From CADEER01 sp965216585 (GTDB taxonomy: Bacteria; Desulfobacterota; Binatia; HRBIN30; CADEER01), in assembly GCA_965216585.1 (NCBI GenBank), contig CBDCGC010000003.1, forward strand, positions 1,116,001-1,180,000: DNA of 64,000 bases, written 5' to 3'. How positions within the stretch are numbered: position 1 is the stretch's first letter; each line of letters opens with the position of its first letter. Both the position numbers and the translations under genes were made by a program. The notes beneath the pieces were generated by a model. The model saw only the letters and a list, made by a program, of their open reading frames with translations, had not been told where the DNA came from and made no database searches. Below, one piece after another: positions 33,974 through 41,776 of this stretch.

Positions 33974-34893
33974 GATTTCCGCTCGCGCGGCGGCGCCGGA
34001 TTGGCCAGCCCCTCGCCGAGGGTCTGCGGGATCAACTCCGCGAGCTCGCCGACGGTCCACGGTCCCTTTTTGAAAATTGTCTTCTGCGGGCGCGGTCGCG
34101 AGAGGAGGGAATAGGACGAACCCGCACAGAGAAAGAACTGGCCGTTGACGTGGGCCGCGTGATCACTGGCTAGAAAGGACACCATCGGTGCGACGTCCTC
34201 GGGCGTCAGATTCTCGAGCTGCCGCAGTGCCGACTCCTCGCGCACGATTCCCTGCTGCTTGCGGATCTCACGGGCCTTCAAAACCTCGGGGGTCATCGTC
34301 ATGCGCGTCGCGGCCACCGGGCAGATGGCATTCGCCGTCACTCCGTAGCGCTCCATCTCGAGGGCGAGCACCTTGGTGAGGCCGCCAATCGCCGACTTGG
34401 CGGAGCCGTAGTTGGTCTGCCCCGGGTTGCCGAAGAGACCGGCGCCCGAAGCGAAGGGAATCAGTCGCCCCCAGCCGCGCTCGCGCATATGCGGCACGGC
34501 ATGGCGGATGCAATTGAAGGTGCCGTGCAGGTGAACGGCGACGACGGCGTCGAATTCCTCCTCGGCCATGTTGAATACCATTCGGTCGCGCAGGATGCCG
34601 GCACAGGTTACGACGATGTCGATGTGGCCGTAGGTATCGACGGCCTGGCCGACGATACGCTGCGCCGCGTTGAAGTCGCTGACCGAGTCCGCGTTGGCGC
34701 AAGCACGGCCGCCGGTTCGTTCGATCTCGGCGACGACCGAGTGCGCCGTTTCGCTCTCCGGTTCGCGCCCGTCGAGGCTGACGCCGTAGTCGTTGACGAC
34801 GACCGCCGCGCCCTGCGCCGCCAACTCGAGGGCAACGGCACGGCCGATGCCGCGCCCGGCACCGGTAACCAGCGCCACGCGATCCTCGAGCAT
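33970..34893 (-). CDS. SDR-family oxidoreductase, HSD17B4-like (second copy)
   Basis: 307 residues, paralogous to the next gene downstream. It has VALVTGAGRGIGRAVALELA, VVVNDYGVSLDGREPES, TCAGIL (Thr for the usual Asn), and the active-site stretch FASGAGLFGNPGQTNYGSAK. The C-terminal extension ends TVGELAELIPQTLGEG. I chose ATG 34893, which has GGAGG about 10 nt upstream and places the Rossmann strand at the usual distance; GTG 34917 would overlap the upstream gene by 4 bp. It is the middle gene of a three-gene operon. Confidence 0.85.
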   Translation of the reverse strand: MLEDRVALVTGAGRGIGRAVALELAAQGAAVVVNDYGVSLDGREPESETAHSVVAEIERTGGRACANADSVSDFNAAQRIVGQAVDTYGHIDIVVTCAGILRDRMVFNMAEEEFDAVVAVHLHGTFNCIRHAVPHMRERGWGRLIPFASGAGLFGNPGQTNYGSAKSAIGGLTKVLALEMERYGVTANAICPVAATRMTMTPEVLKAREIRKQQGIVREESALRQLENLTPEDVAPMVSFLASDHAAHVNGQFFLCAGSSYSLLSRPRPQKTIFKKGPWTVGELAELIPQTLGEGLANPAPPRERKS

Positions 34894-34913
34894 CTGGCTC
34901 ACGCCTCCGCCAC

Positions 34914-35285
34914 TCACTCTTTCTGCCCGCGGTAGCGCGCACCGGAGCGCTCGAACATGACGTCCATGTCGCGCTTGGCCTCGGCCGTATCACCGCGCAG
35001 CATGGCGCTCTTGAATCGCTGCGCCAGTAGATCGATCAACTGCCCTTCCTGCGGGCCGAGCACGTCGCCGAGGCCGCCGAGCGCGCTCATCGCTTGCGAA
35101 ATCGCCTCGAGCATCGCCGCCGGATCGCCGCGGTCGCGCGCCGCCATCGCCTCGCCGACGCGTTGGCGAACCGCCGCGACGATCGGCTTGCCGGCGTCGC
35201 CCAGCACCTTTTCCATCTCCGTCATCGTCACCACCAGGTGTTCGAGATTCACCGGCGGGCGGACGCTGTGATCGTCGCCTTCCAC
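34914..35285 (-). CDS. Small helical protein of unknown function
   Basis: 123 residues, no recognised family. Predicted almost wholly alpha-helical, Ala/Met/Glu-rich (MTEMEKVLGDAGKPIVAAVR, MLEAISQAMSALGGLGDVLG, RGDTAEAKRDMDVMFERSG). No signal peptide or membrane segment. It heads the operon with the two HSD17B4-like dehydrogenases, so it may be a partner or regulator of that lipid or steroid pathway. That is inferred from position only. Confidence 0.65.
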   Translation of the reverse strand: MEGDDHSVRPPVNLEHLVVTMTEMEKVLGDAGKPIVAAVRQRVGEAMAARDRGDPAAMLEAISQAMSALGGLGDVLGPQEGQLIDLLAQRFKSAMLRGDTAEAKRDMDVMFERSGARYRGQKE

Positions 35286-35415
35286 GCCGCGCAGGCTAGC
35301 CTGTCACCGCCGCGGCGTCCATTACCGGCGAACGCGTGTCATCACCGCGCATCTGTGGTTTCCTCTGCAGAACACATGGTCGAGATCCAACGACGGAAAT
35401 AGGAGAAACGGCATC

Positions 35416-35694
35416 ATGCTCTTCGCAATCATCGCCCACGACGCGCCCGATTCCAGCGAGCGGCGACCGGTGCACCGCCCCGAGCACCTCACCCACCTGG
35501 AGGAGCTGCAACAACAGGGCCGCCTCGTCATGGCCGGGCCGCTCACCGACGGCACCGGGTCGCTGATCATCGTCGACGTCGACTCAAAGGGAGAGGCCTG
35601 GAGCACGATGGCGCGCGACCCCTACGTGCAGAACGGAATCTTCGCGCGCATCGACATCCACCCCTTCCTGCAGGTCTTTCCAAAACCGAGCTGA
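35416..35694 (+). CDS. YciI-like protein
   Basis: 92 residues of the dimeric alpha/beta-barrel YciI family: start MLFAIIAHDAPDSSERR, R-P-x-H-L-x-H-L-x-x-L, GRLVMAGPLTDGTGSLIIVD, DPYVQNGIFARIDIHPF. The His in RPEHLTHLEEL and the DPYVQNG motif are the family's conserved active-site-like residues. The family's biochemical role is poorly defined. An AGGAGA ribosome site lies about 9 nt before the ATG. Confidence 0.9.
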   Translation: MLFAIIAHDAPDSSERRPVHRPEHLTHLEELQQQGRLVMAGPLTDGTGSLIIVDVDSKGEAWSTMARDPYVQNGIFARIDIHPFLQVFPKPS

Positions 35695-35806
35695 CAATCG
35701 ACACCGCAGCGCCACTATACACGCACTGGCTCTGGGCTTTGGCGACCGCACTATTGGGCGCGTGGCTGGGCATCTTTCTTGCTTTCTCGCACAGTGGAGG
35801 TTTTCC

Positions 35807-36565
35807 GTGATTGAGCTGATTGAGCTGACCAAACACTACGGCCAAACGCGCGCCGTCAATGGAATCGACTTGAGCGTCCCGGATGGAGAGATCTTCGGCT
35901 TCCTCGGCCCCAACGGCGCCGGCAAGACGACGACGATTCGCATGATGATGGGATTGCTGCAGCCAACCGCCGGCCGTGTCCTCCTCGGCGGCCACGATCT
36001 GGCCCGCGAGCCGCTGGCGGCCAAGGCCCTGTGCGGATTCGTTCCCGACCGCCCGCACGTCTACGAAAAGCTCACCGGCCGGGAGTATCTCGATTTTTCG
36101 GCCCAGCTCTACTCGCTGCCGCGGCAGGAGCGCGAGGATCGGCGCGACCGCTTTCTCGAGGTCTTCGACCTCGGCGACTGGGGCGACGAGCTCATCGAGG
36201 GGTATTCGCACGGCATGAAGCAGAGGGTCGTCATGGCCAGTGCCCTGATGCACCAGCCGCGCCTGCTGATCGTCGACGAGCCGACCGTCGGCATGGACCC
36301 GCGCGGCGCCCGCCTGCTCAAGCGCGTGTTTCGCGACACCGCGACGCGGGGCGCGACGGTCTTCATGTCGACGCACAGCTTGTCGGTCGCCGAAGAGCTC
36401 TGCGACCGCGTCGGCATCATTCTCAACGGCGACATCGTCGCCCTCGGCACGGTCGCCGAGCTGCGCGCCCAGGCCGGGCGTTCGGCGGATTCCAGTCTCG
36501 AATCGGTGTTTCTGCGCCTCACCGGCGGCGAAGAGGAAGCGCCGACCGAGGCGCTCATCGCATGA
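35807..36565 (+). CDS. ABC transporter ATP-binding protein (ABC-2 type)
   Basis: 252 residues. Walker A GPNGAGKTT, Q-loop, signature YSHGMKQRV (SHGMK in place of SGGQ), Walker B LLIVDEPTVGMD, switch His in MSTHSL. The EGYSHGMKQR signature is common in ABC-2 export ATPases (NodI/NatA/Ccm type). The GTG start has GGAGG 6 nt upstream. The stop overlaps the permease ATG by 4 bp, so the pair works together. Substrate unknown. Confidence 0.92.
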   Translation: MIELIELTKHYGQTRAVNGIDLSVPDGEIFGFLGPNGAGKTTTIRMMMGLLQPTAGRVLLGGHDLAREPLAAKALCGFVPDRPHVYEKLTGREYLDFSAQLYSLPRQEREDRRDRFLEVFDLGDWGDELIEGYSHGMKQRVVMASALMHQPRLLIVDEPTVGMDPRGARLLKRVFRDTATRGATVFMSTHSLSVAEELCDRVGIILNGDIVALGTVAELRAQAGRSADSSLESVFLRLTGGEEEAPTEALIA

Positions 36566-38343
36566 GCGACGTGCCGGCGAACGAGACCCTCGGCGCGGCG
36601 GGCGAGATCACCACCGCACCTGGCGAGGCGGTCAGGCGCGGCTTCTCGACCTGGCTGAACCTTCTTCTCTCACCGCGGACCCTGGCGGCTCGCAACCGCT
36701 ACCGGCGCTACAGCCGCGCCGCGCGTTACCGCCTGGCCGGATTCTCGTTTCTCGCCCTACTCTTCGGCAGCGCCGTCTTTGCCTTCTTCCACCGCGCCCT
36801 GTCCTACTTTCTGTCGGTGCCGGAGTTCGGCCCGATTCTCACCTACAAGCTGCTGGGGATGGTGTTCATCACGTTCTTCTCCATCCTGCTCTTTTCGAAC
36901 GTCGTCTCGGCGCTGTCGACTTTCTTTCTCGCCAGCGATCTCGAGCGCGTCGTCGCCGCGCCGGTACCGGTGAGAAACCTCTTTCACGCGCGTTTCGTCG
37001 AGACCGTGATCGACTCCTCTTGGATGATGCTGCTCTTTTCGGCGCCCGCCTTTCTCGCCTACGGCGTCGTGCACGACACCGGGCCGGCGTTCTATCTGAT
37101 GACCGCCGCCACCCTACCGCCGTTCCTGCTCATCCCCGCCGCCGTCGGCGTCATGCTGACGACCCTGTTGGTCAACATCTTCCCGGCCCGGCGCACCAAG
37201 GACATTCTTCTCTTGCTAGCGGTCCTGGCGATCGCCCTGCTCTATTTGATGTTCCGCATGGTCCGCCCCGAACGGTTGGTAAATCCGGAAGGTTTTGCCG
37301 ACTTCAGCGCCTTCCTCAACGCCATGCAGACACCGGAGTGGATCTTCCTGCCGAGCACCTGGGCGACGGAGATCCTCTTCCCCATGCTCGGCCTGCGCGA
37401 CGGTCAGCCGTTATTCTACTTCGCCGTCCTCGTCACCACTGCGGCCGTTGCGGTGATGGCCTGCGAGGCGGTGGTCAGTCGTTGGTTCGCCGCCGGCTGG
37501 ACGAAAGCGCAAGAGGGACGACAAACCAGGAAGGCGCTAATGCCTCTGTGGGAACGCATCCTCGGTGTTCTCACCTCGCCCTTTTCGTCGGCGACGCGCG
37601 TTTTGGTCGAGAAGGAAATCAAGACGTTTTTTCGCGACACCAGTCAGTGGTCGCAGCTCATTCTCCTGGCGGCGCTCATCGTCGTCTACGTCTACAACTT
37701 CAGCGTCTTGCCGCTTCAGGGTAGCCCGGCGGTGACGTTCTACTTCAAGAACATCATCGCTTTCGTCAACCTGGCTCTGGCGGCCTTCGTCACCGCCTCG
37801 GTCGCCGTCCGTTTCGTCTTTCCGTCGATCAGTCTCGAAGGCCGCGCCTTCTGGGCGATCAAGACCGCCCCGGTTTCAGCCAACCACCTGTGGTGGGCGA
37901 AGTTCTGGACCGGCTTGGTCCCCCTGCTCGTGCTCGGTGAGATCCTCGTCTTCGCAACCAATTCCTACCTGCAGGTAACGCCCTTCATGATGTGGCTGTC
38001 GACGGCCACACTCCTTGCCATGGTTTTTCCGATCGTCGCCCTGGCGCTGGCAGTCGGCGTTTCGTATCCCAACTTCGCCGCCGAAAACGCCGCCAAGATC
38101 GCCTCGGGGATGGGCGGATTGGTCTACATGATCCTCTGCATGTCGTTCATTGCCGCCATCGTCGTCCTCGAGGCATGGCCGGTCTATCTCGTATTCTCAT
38201 CGCGCTTCTCCGGAAGTCCACTGTCGAGCGGCGCCTGGTTGGGCATCGTCACATCGCTCGGCGCCGTCGTTGCGCTGACGGCTGCGGTCTTCACTATCTC
38301 CGTGCGCCAGGGCATCCGCCGCCTCGACCAGCTCGAGATCTGA
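36562..38343 (+). CDS. Large ABC-2 type permease
   Basis: 593 residues with about 12-14 predicted transmembrane helices in two halves (roughly 60-330 and 390-590). Each half resembles a half-size ABC-2 permease, which suggests an internally duplicated protein working as a monomer with two copies of the ATPase. Segments typical of the family include LLFSNVVSALSTFFLASDLE, VVAAPVPVRNLFHARFVETV and AFWAIKTAPVSANHLWWAKF (the conserved coupling region in each half). The C-terminus is RQGIRRLDQLEI. Coupled to the ATPase by ATGA. Confidence 0.88.
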   Translation: MSDVPANETLGAAGEITTAPGEAVRRGFSTWLNLLLSPRTLAARNRYRRYSRAARYRLAGFSFLALLFGSAVFAFFHRALSYFLSVPEFGPILTYKLLGMVFITFFSILLFSNVVSALSTFFLASDLERVVAAPVPVRNLFHARFVETVIDSSWMMLLFSAPAFLAYGVVHDTGPAFYLMTAATLPPFLLIPAAVGVMLTTLLVNIFPARRTKDILLLLAVLAIALLYLMFRMVRPERLVNPEGFADFSAFLNAMQTPEWIFLPSTWATEILFPMLGLRDGQPLFYFAVLVTTAAVAVMACEAVVSRWFAAGWTKAQEGRQTRKALMPLWERILGVLTSPFSSATRVLVEKEIKTFFRDTSQWSQLILLAALIVVYVYNFSVLPLQGSPAVTFYFKNIIAFVNLALAAFVTASVAVRFVFPSISLEGRAFWAIKTAPVSANHLWWAKFWTGLVPLLVLGEILVFATNSYLQVTPFMMWLSTATLLAMVFPIVALALAVGVSYPNFAAENAAKIASGMGGLVYMILCMSFIAAIVVLEAWPVYLVFSSRFSGSPLSSGAWLGIVTSLGAVVALTAAVFTISVRQGIRRLDQLEI

Positions 38344-38409
38344 CACGGCCCAACTGCCACTTCATCCGACCACTTCGGCGATGGACGCGCACCGCATCGT
38401 CCCCGGCGC

Positions 38410-38556
38410 TTTCAATAGAGGCACGAAAACACAAAGACACAAAGAAGAGACACGACGAACCTCATCAGGACACGTGCACAACACCAAGACAGCCCAGCAC
38501 AGATCGCGGACGTCCTTCTCCCGACCTTTGTGTCTTCGTGCCTCCGTGTTGAAAAA
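38410..38556. repeat. Inverted-repeat element of the ACACAAAG/CTTTGTGT type
   Basis: The left end reads TTTCAATAGAGGCACGAAAA then CACAAAGACAC. The right end, reverse-complemented, reads TTTTTCAACACGGAGGCACG then AAGACACAAAG. The arms match over about 25-30 nt with a few differences, enclosing about 85 bp. Similar ACGAAGACACAAAG repeats are scattered in intergenic DNA of many environmental bacteria. It lies in the 364-bp gap between the ABC permease and the second secreted-family operon; 38344-38409 and 38557-38645 show nothing else. Confidence 0.75.
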
Positions 38557-38645
38557 CAATACGACTCCAACGCTCGCTCCACCCGCACTACACGACGAAC
38601 GATCCACTTTCTTCTGCATCGCTTCCACCACAGGCGACTCTCCGC

Positions 38646-38686
38646 AAAAAAAAATCCCCGGAGGGGGCGAACCCTCCGGGGATTTT
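38646..38686 (-). terminator. Strong rho-independent terminator of the two-gene secreted-family operon
   Basis: AAAATCCCCGGAGGG pairs perfectly with CCCTCCGGGGATTTT across a short loop, with a nine-A run on the plus strand (T run on the minus strand) at 38646-38654. It lies 22 bp after the stop at 38708. Confidence 0.92.
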
Positions 38687-38707
38687 CAAGCGATGAGCTA
38701 AGTCGAC

Positions 38708-40009
38708 CTACGGAAGGAAGATCTTGTCACCCTTCTGTCGGCTACCCTGGAACTGGACGTTCGCGGCCGTCGTCTTGTACAGCGGCTCGTCGGTCGCGGC
38801 GGGCTGACACGTCGCGCCCGGATCGCAGTCCGAATCGGCCGAGCAAGGACCGAATCCACCGGCAGAGCATGCTCCCAGGCCCCAGAGCTCTTCGATGTGC
38901 ACGAGAACTCCATTGCCGTCATACTGATCGTCGGGATCATCACCGGAAACCGAACGGATACGGGACATACCGGTAAGCGTTCCCTGCGTCCCGACACTGA
39001 AGATCGAGCGCTGGTCGCCGGCAACTCCGGGGCGGGTGTCGATGTCGGCCAGCCGCGTCTCGCGGTAGCAATCGACACGAGTCGAGCTCGAGAAGCGCTG
39101 CTCGAACTCGTTGTAGATCAAGAACTGAAGCGTCGCACTTCCCGGCTCGTCGAGAAGCAGATTGGCGCCACAGGGAACGACCGTCATCCGCGAGTTGACG
39201 TGACTGCCGCGGTTCCCTTCGTGTGTCTCGACGAATGCGCCTTCGAAGAAGTGATCGAGCGTCCAAACGTTCGGGCAACCAATCATCCCCTCTTGGCCAT
39301 CGGCTGGAAAGGCGCCGTACTCGGCATCGGGTCCGCCAATGTTCAACGTGTTCGGGTCACCATCCTGCCGGCCCTCGATGGCCTTGATGGCGATCGCATT
39401 TGACTTGTGCGCGTCAATAAAGACGTCGGTCACTTGGATGTAGGTCGTCTCGCCTTTCAGATCATTGCGATCACTGGGACGACTCACGTCACCGGCGTCC
39501 TTCTGCACACAGCGCAGCTCGCCGATGAACGGATCTTCCGGTGCCGGGGGAATCGCGCCTTCGTTGAACTGATTGTTGCGTCCAGGCGTGTTGGCCAGCG
39601 GCAGTTGACCGAGACCATCGCTCAGATTCCAGGAAATCGGCTGGCGCTTGGTCAGGGTCAGACGGAAATCCGTCTTGGTCCAGCCAGGCACACAACGCAG
39701 ACCCGGAAAACTCGAGCAGTCGGCATCGGTTCGACAGAAGACGTTCGTGTTGCCGCCACAGTGGCTGGTGGCATTGATGTAGAAACAATCGACCTTGGTC
39801 AGGAATTCCGACGCGTTGGTCAACTGAATACGCGTATCGATCCCCTCCGAGGTGTTCAGCTCCAAATCGGGGAAGACGAGAATCGCCCCCTTCCCGGTCG
39901 TCGTGATTCCTTTTGCCTCAATGATCCTGGCAGTCGCCGCACTGCTGCAGAGAAGAACCACTGCCGCACTTGCCAGCGCATACCGCCAGAACCCCATCTT
40001 CGTGCTCAT
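38708..40009 (-). CDS. Secreted protein of the unrecognised family (operon 2, second gene)
   Basis: 433 residues. Signal peptide YALASAAVVLLCSSAATA. Family core: ILVFPDLELNTSEGIDTRIQ, CFYINATSHCGG, insert CRTDADCSSFPGLRCVPGW, DFRLTLTKRQPISWNLSDG, FIGELRCVQKD, DLKGETTYI, SNAIAIKA, GCPNVWTLDHFFEGA, MTVVPC, FLIYNEFEQRFSSSTRVDCY, FSVGTQGTLTGMSRI. A late Cys block (CSADSDCDPGATCQ) precedes the ending GDKIFLP. ATG 40009 has AAAGGAGA at the right distance, and its 5' end is nearly the same as that of its neighbour, suggesting recent duplication. Confidence 0.8.
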   Translation of the reverse strand: MSTKMGFWRYALASAAVVLLCSSAATARIIEAKGITTTGKGAILVFPDLELNTSEGIDTRIQLTNASEFLTKVDCFYINATSHCGGNTNVFCRTDADCSSFPGLRCVPGWTKTDFRLTLTKRQPISWNLSDGLGQLPLANTPGRNNQFNEGAIPPAPEDPFIGELRCVQKDAGDVSRPSDRNDLKGETTYIQVTDVFIDAHKSNAIAIKAIEGRQDGDPNTLNIGGPDAEYGAFPADGQEGMIGCPNVWTLDHFFEGAFVETHEGNRGSHVNSRMTVVPCGANLLLDEPGSATLQFLIYNEFEQRFSSSTRVDCYRETRLADIDTRPGVAGDQRSIFSVGTQGTLTGMSRIRSVSGDDPDDQYDGNGVLVHIEELWGLGACSAGGFGPCSADSDCDPGATCQPAATDEPLYKTTAANVQFQGSRQKGDKIFLP

Positions 40010-40072
40010 CACTTGTCTCCTTTCCTCACCTCTCGACGAAAACATCATCGCTAGCTCCGTTGCTCACTCAGA

Positions 40073-41374
40073 TCAGAACGGAGCCGGGATGCGGATCCGG
40101 TCGATGCGCGGGCCACCAGGCTCGTTGACGGTCGCGTCGTAACGCGTGCCCATCTGATGCAAATTCCACGCTGTCCATGCGCTGTCGACACCGTTGTCGG
40201 CCCAGTGCTGCTCGTGACCAATCGCCATCACTCCACCGTGGAGCCCGACAGGGGTCATCTGGGTAAAAGCCGTGTCGCTCCCAAGCGTCGCGTAGGAAAA
40301 CACGCTGTTCTTCTCGCAAAAATCGCCGGTGTCCGGATCGCAGTCGTCGTCCGAGGCGCAGGAGTTTCCGCCCGTCGTACAGGTTCCCGTACCGGTCTGC
40401 AGATCGGCCAGGCGGGCGTGCAGCCAGCAATCGACCGTCGTGCTGGTCGAGAACTCCTGCTCGAACTCATTGCTGATGGCGAACTGTACGGTCACTCGCT
40501 CCGGCTGCAGGTTTTCGAAGTCCTGCTGGCAGGGCACGACCGTGATGTACGGACGAATCGGACAGGCGATCGGCTCGCAGTCGGCCGTGCTGTCGCACGC
40601 ATTGCCCGAGTCACTGCAGGTACACGTTCCACCCGCATCACAGACGGGATCGATCTCACAAACGTCGATCACGCAATTCGTCGTCGAGCTCGGGGCACCG
40701 TCCGCAAAGTGGTCGATCAAGATCATGTTGGCGCAAGAGTTGTACTCCGCCGTCGCTGGATCGTTGTTGTCGGCCGTGTTGCCGAGCATCAGCTCGAACG
40801 GATCGCCACCGTTGGCGAACTCCGGATTCGCCGTGATGCCCCAGGCGTTGTACTTCGCCGGGTCGCCATCGTCGGTGATGAGAACTGCCTCACCCTTGAG
40901 GTTGTTGCCGCCCAGCGGAGCGCCACCGGCGTCCGTCTGAACGCACTTCAGCTCGCCCTGGAAACCATCCTGCACCGGCGGAATGGCACCCGGATCGAGT
41001 CCGGCACCGTCCATAACGGGATCATCCGTGAAACTGTCCGTCCCATCGACCCGGCGCCCTTGACTGGCAACCCAGTGCGTCGGCTGGTGCTTGGTCAGAA
41101 TCAGCCGGAAGTCCGTGACCTGCCACAGTGGCCGGCCGAAAGACTCGCGCGCATCTACATAAAAGCAGTGGGCGTAGACCACGTTGTTGCTGGTGTTGGC
41201 CAACTGGATGACGGTATCGCGCCCGTCGGAGGAGTACTCCACGTGCGGATACACCATGACCGATGCACTGTAGTCCGACGTGACTTCCGCCTGCGCCGTA
41301 AGCGCAAAGCTGAAAACGCCGGCCAGCACTCCGCAGAGGCCCCTCACACAGCGCATCCCCATCGCCTTGCTCAT
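40073..41374 (-). CDS. Secreted protein of the unrecognised family (operon 2, first gene)
   Basis: 433 residues. Signal peptide GVLAGVFSFALTAQA. Family core: VMVYPHVEYSSDGRDTVIQL, ANTSNNVVYAHCFYVDA, DFRLILTKHQPTHWVASQG, FQGELKCVQTD, NNLKGEAVLI, YNAWG, EYNSC, HFADGA, ITVVPCQQDF, FAISNEFEQEFSTSTTVDCW, and an ending RIDRIRIPAPF. Two Cys-rich inserts (CTCSDSGNACDSTADC; CASDDDCDPDTGDFC) are present. ATG 41374 follows AAAGGAGA. The gene lies 164 nt downstream of a TTTTCCGCTTGACA promoter element identical to that of operon 1, and 63 bp upstream of its sibling. Confidence 0.8.
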   Translation of the reverse strand: MSKAMGMRCVRGLCGVLAGVFSFALTAQAEVTSDYSASVMVYPHVEYSSDGRDTVIQLANTSNNVVYAHCFYVDARESFGRPLWQVTDFRLILTKHQPTHWVASQGRRVDGTDSFTDDPVMDGAGLDPGAIPPVQDGFQGELKCVQTDAGGAPLGGNNLKGEAVLITDDGDPAKYNAWGITANPEFANGGDPFELMLGNTADNNDPATAEYNSCANMILIDHFADGAPSSTTNCVIDVCEIDPVCDAGGTCTCSDSGNACDSTADCEPIACPIRPYITVVPCQQDFENLQPERVTVQFAISNEFEQEFSTSTTVDCWLHARLADLQTGTGTCTTGGNSCASDDDCDPDTGDFCEKNSVFSYATLGSDTAFTQMTPVGLHGGVMAIGHEQHWADNGVDSAWTAWNLHQMGTRYDATVNEPGGPRIDRIRIPAPF

Positions 41375-41776
41375 CACCCATCTCCTTTCATTGGCGTACC
41401 AGCCCCGGATCGGGCTGATACCCTCTCTAACCAAGTGTCCCGAAGTACACTACGTATCGCCATTTGCGCAACCGCATCCGCCGATCATGTGACCGGAGGA
41501 TGGAAAGCTGCCTCCAGTTACTGTAACCGCTGGCTCTTGTCAAGCGGAAAAGGCGAGCCGCCGGTCGACCAGGGCACGGCCCGGGCCGCGCCAGGGCCGC
41601 GCCCGGTCTCGGCCAGCCGACAATTTCGTTCAGAGACTCGGCAACTTGCAAACCCCTTTCTTGACCGGCACTTGGGCCGGTGCTAAGGACGCGCGAGCAC
41701 TACCCACCAAGATGAATTTTCGCGGCTGAGGGGAAGTCTCTGCCTCTATTTCCAGGAAGGCAGGAGGGAGTTGAAG
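41375..41776. other. Divergent intergenic region between operon 2 and the FG-GAP lipoprotein gene
   Basis: 402 bp. It contains the operon 2 promoter (41515-41551, listed separately) and a GGCACTTGGGCCGGTGC-type imperfect hairpin near 41667-41683. The sequence next to the operon 2 start is AT-richer than average. No gene or RNA is recognised. Confidence 0.45.
41515..41551 (-). promoter_or_regulatory. Promoter of the two-gene secreted-family operon
   Basis: Minus strand: TTTTCCGC then TTGACA (41543-41538), a 17-bp spacer and TAACTG (41520-41515), a weak -10. The 14-mer TTTTCCGCTTGACA is identical to the one in front of operon 1 (25382-25369), with the same spacing. The leader to the ATG at 41374 is about 135 nt, twice that of operon 1. 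Confidence 0.6.
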
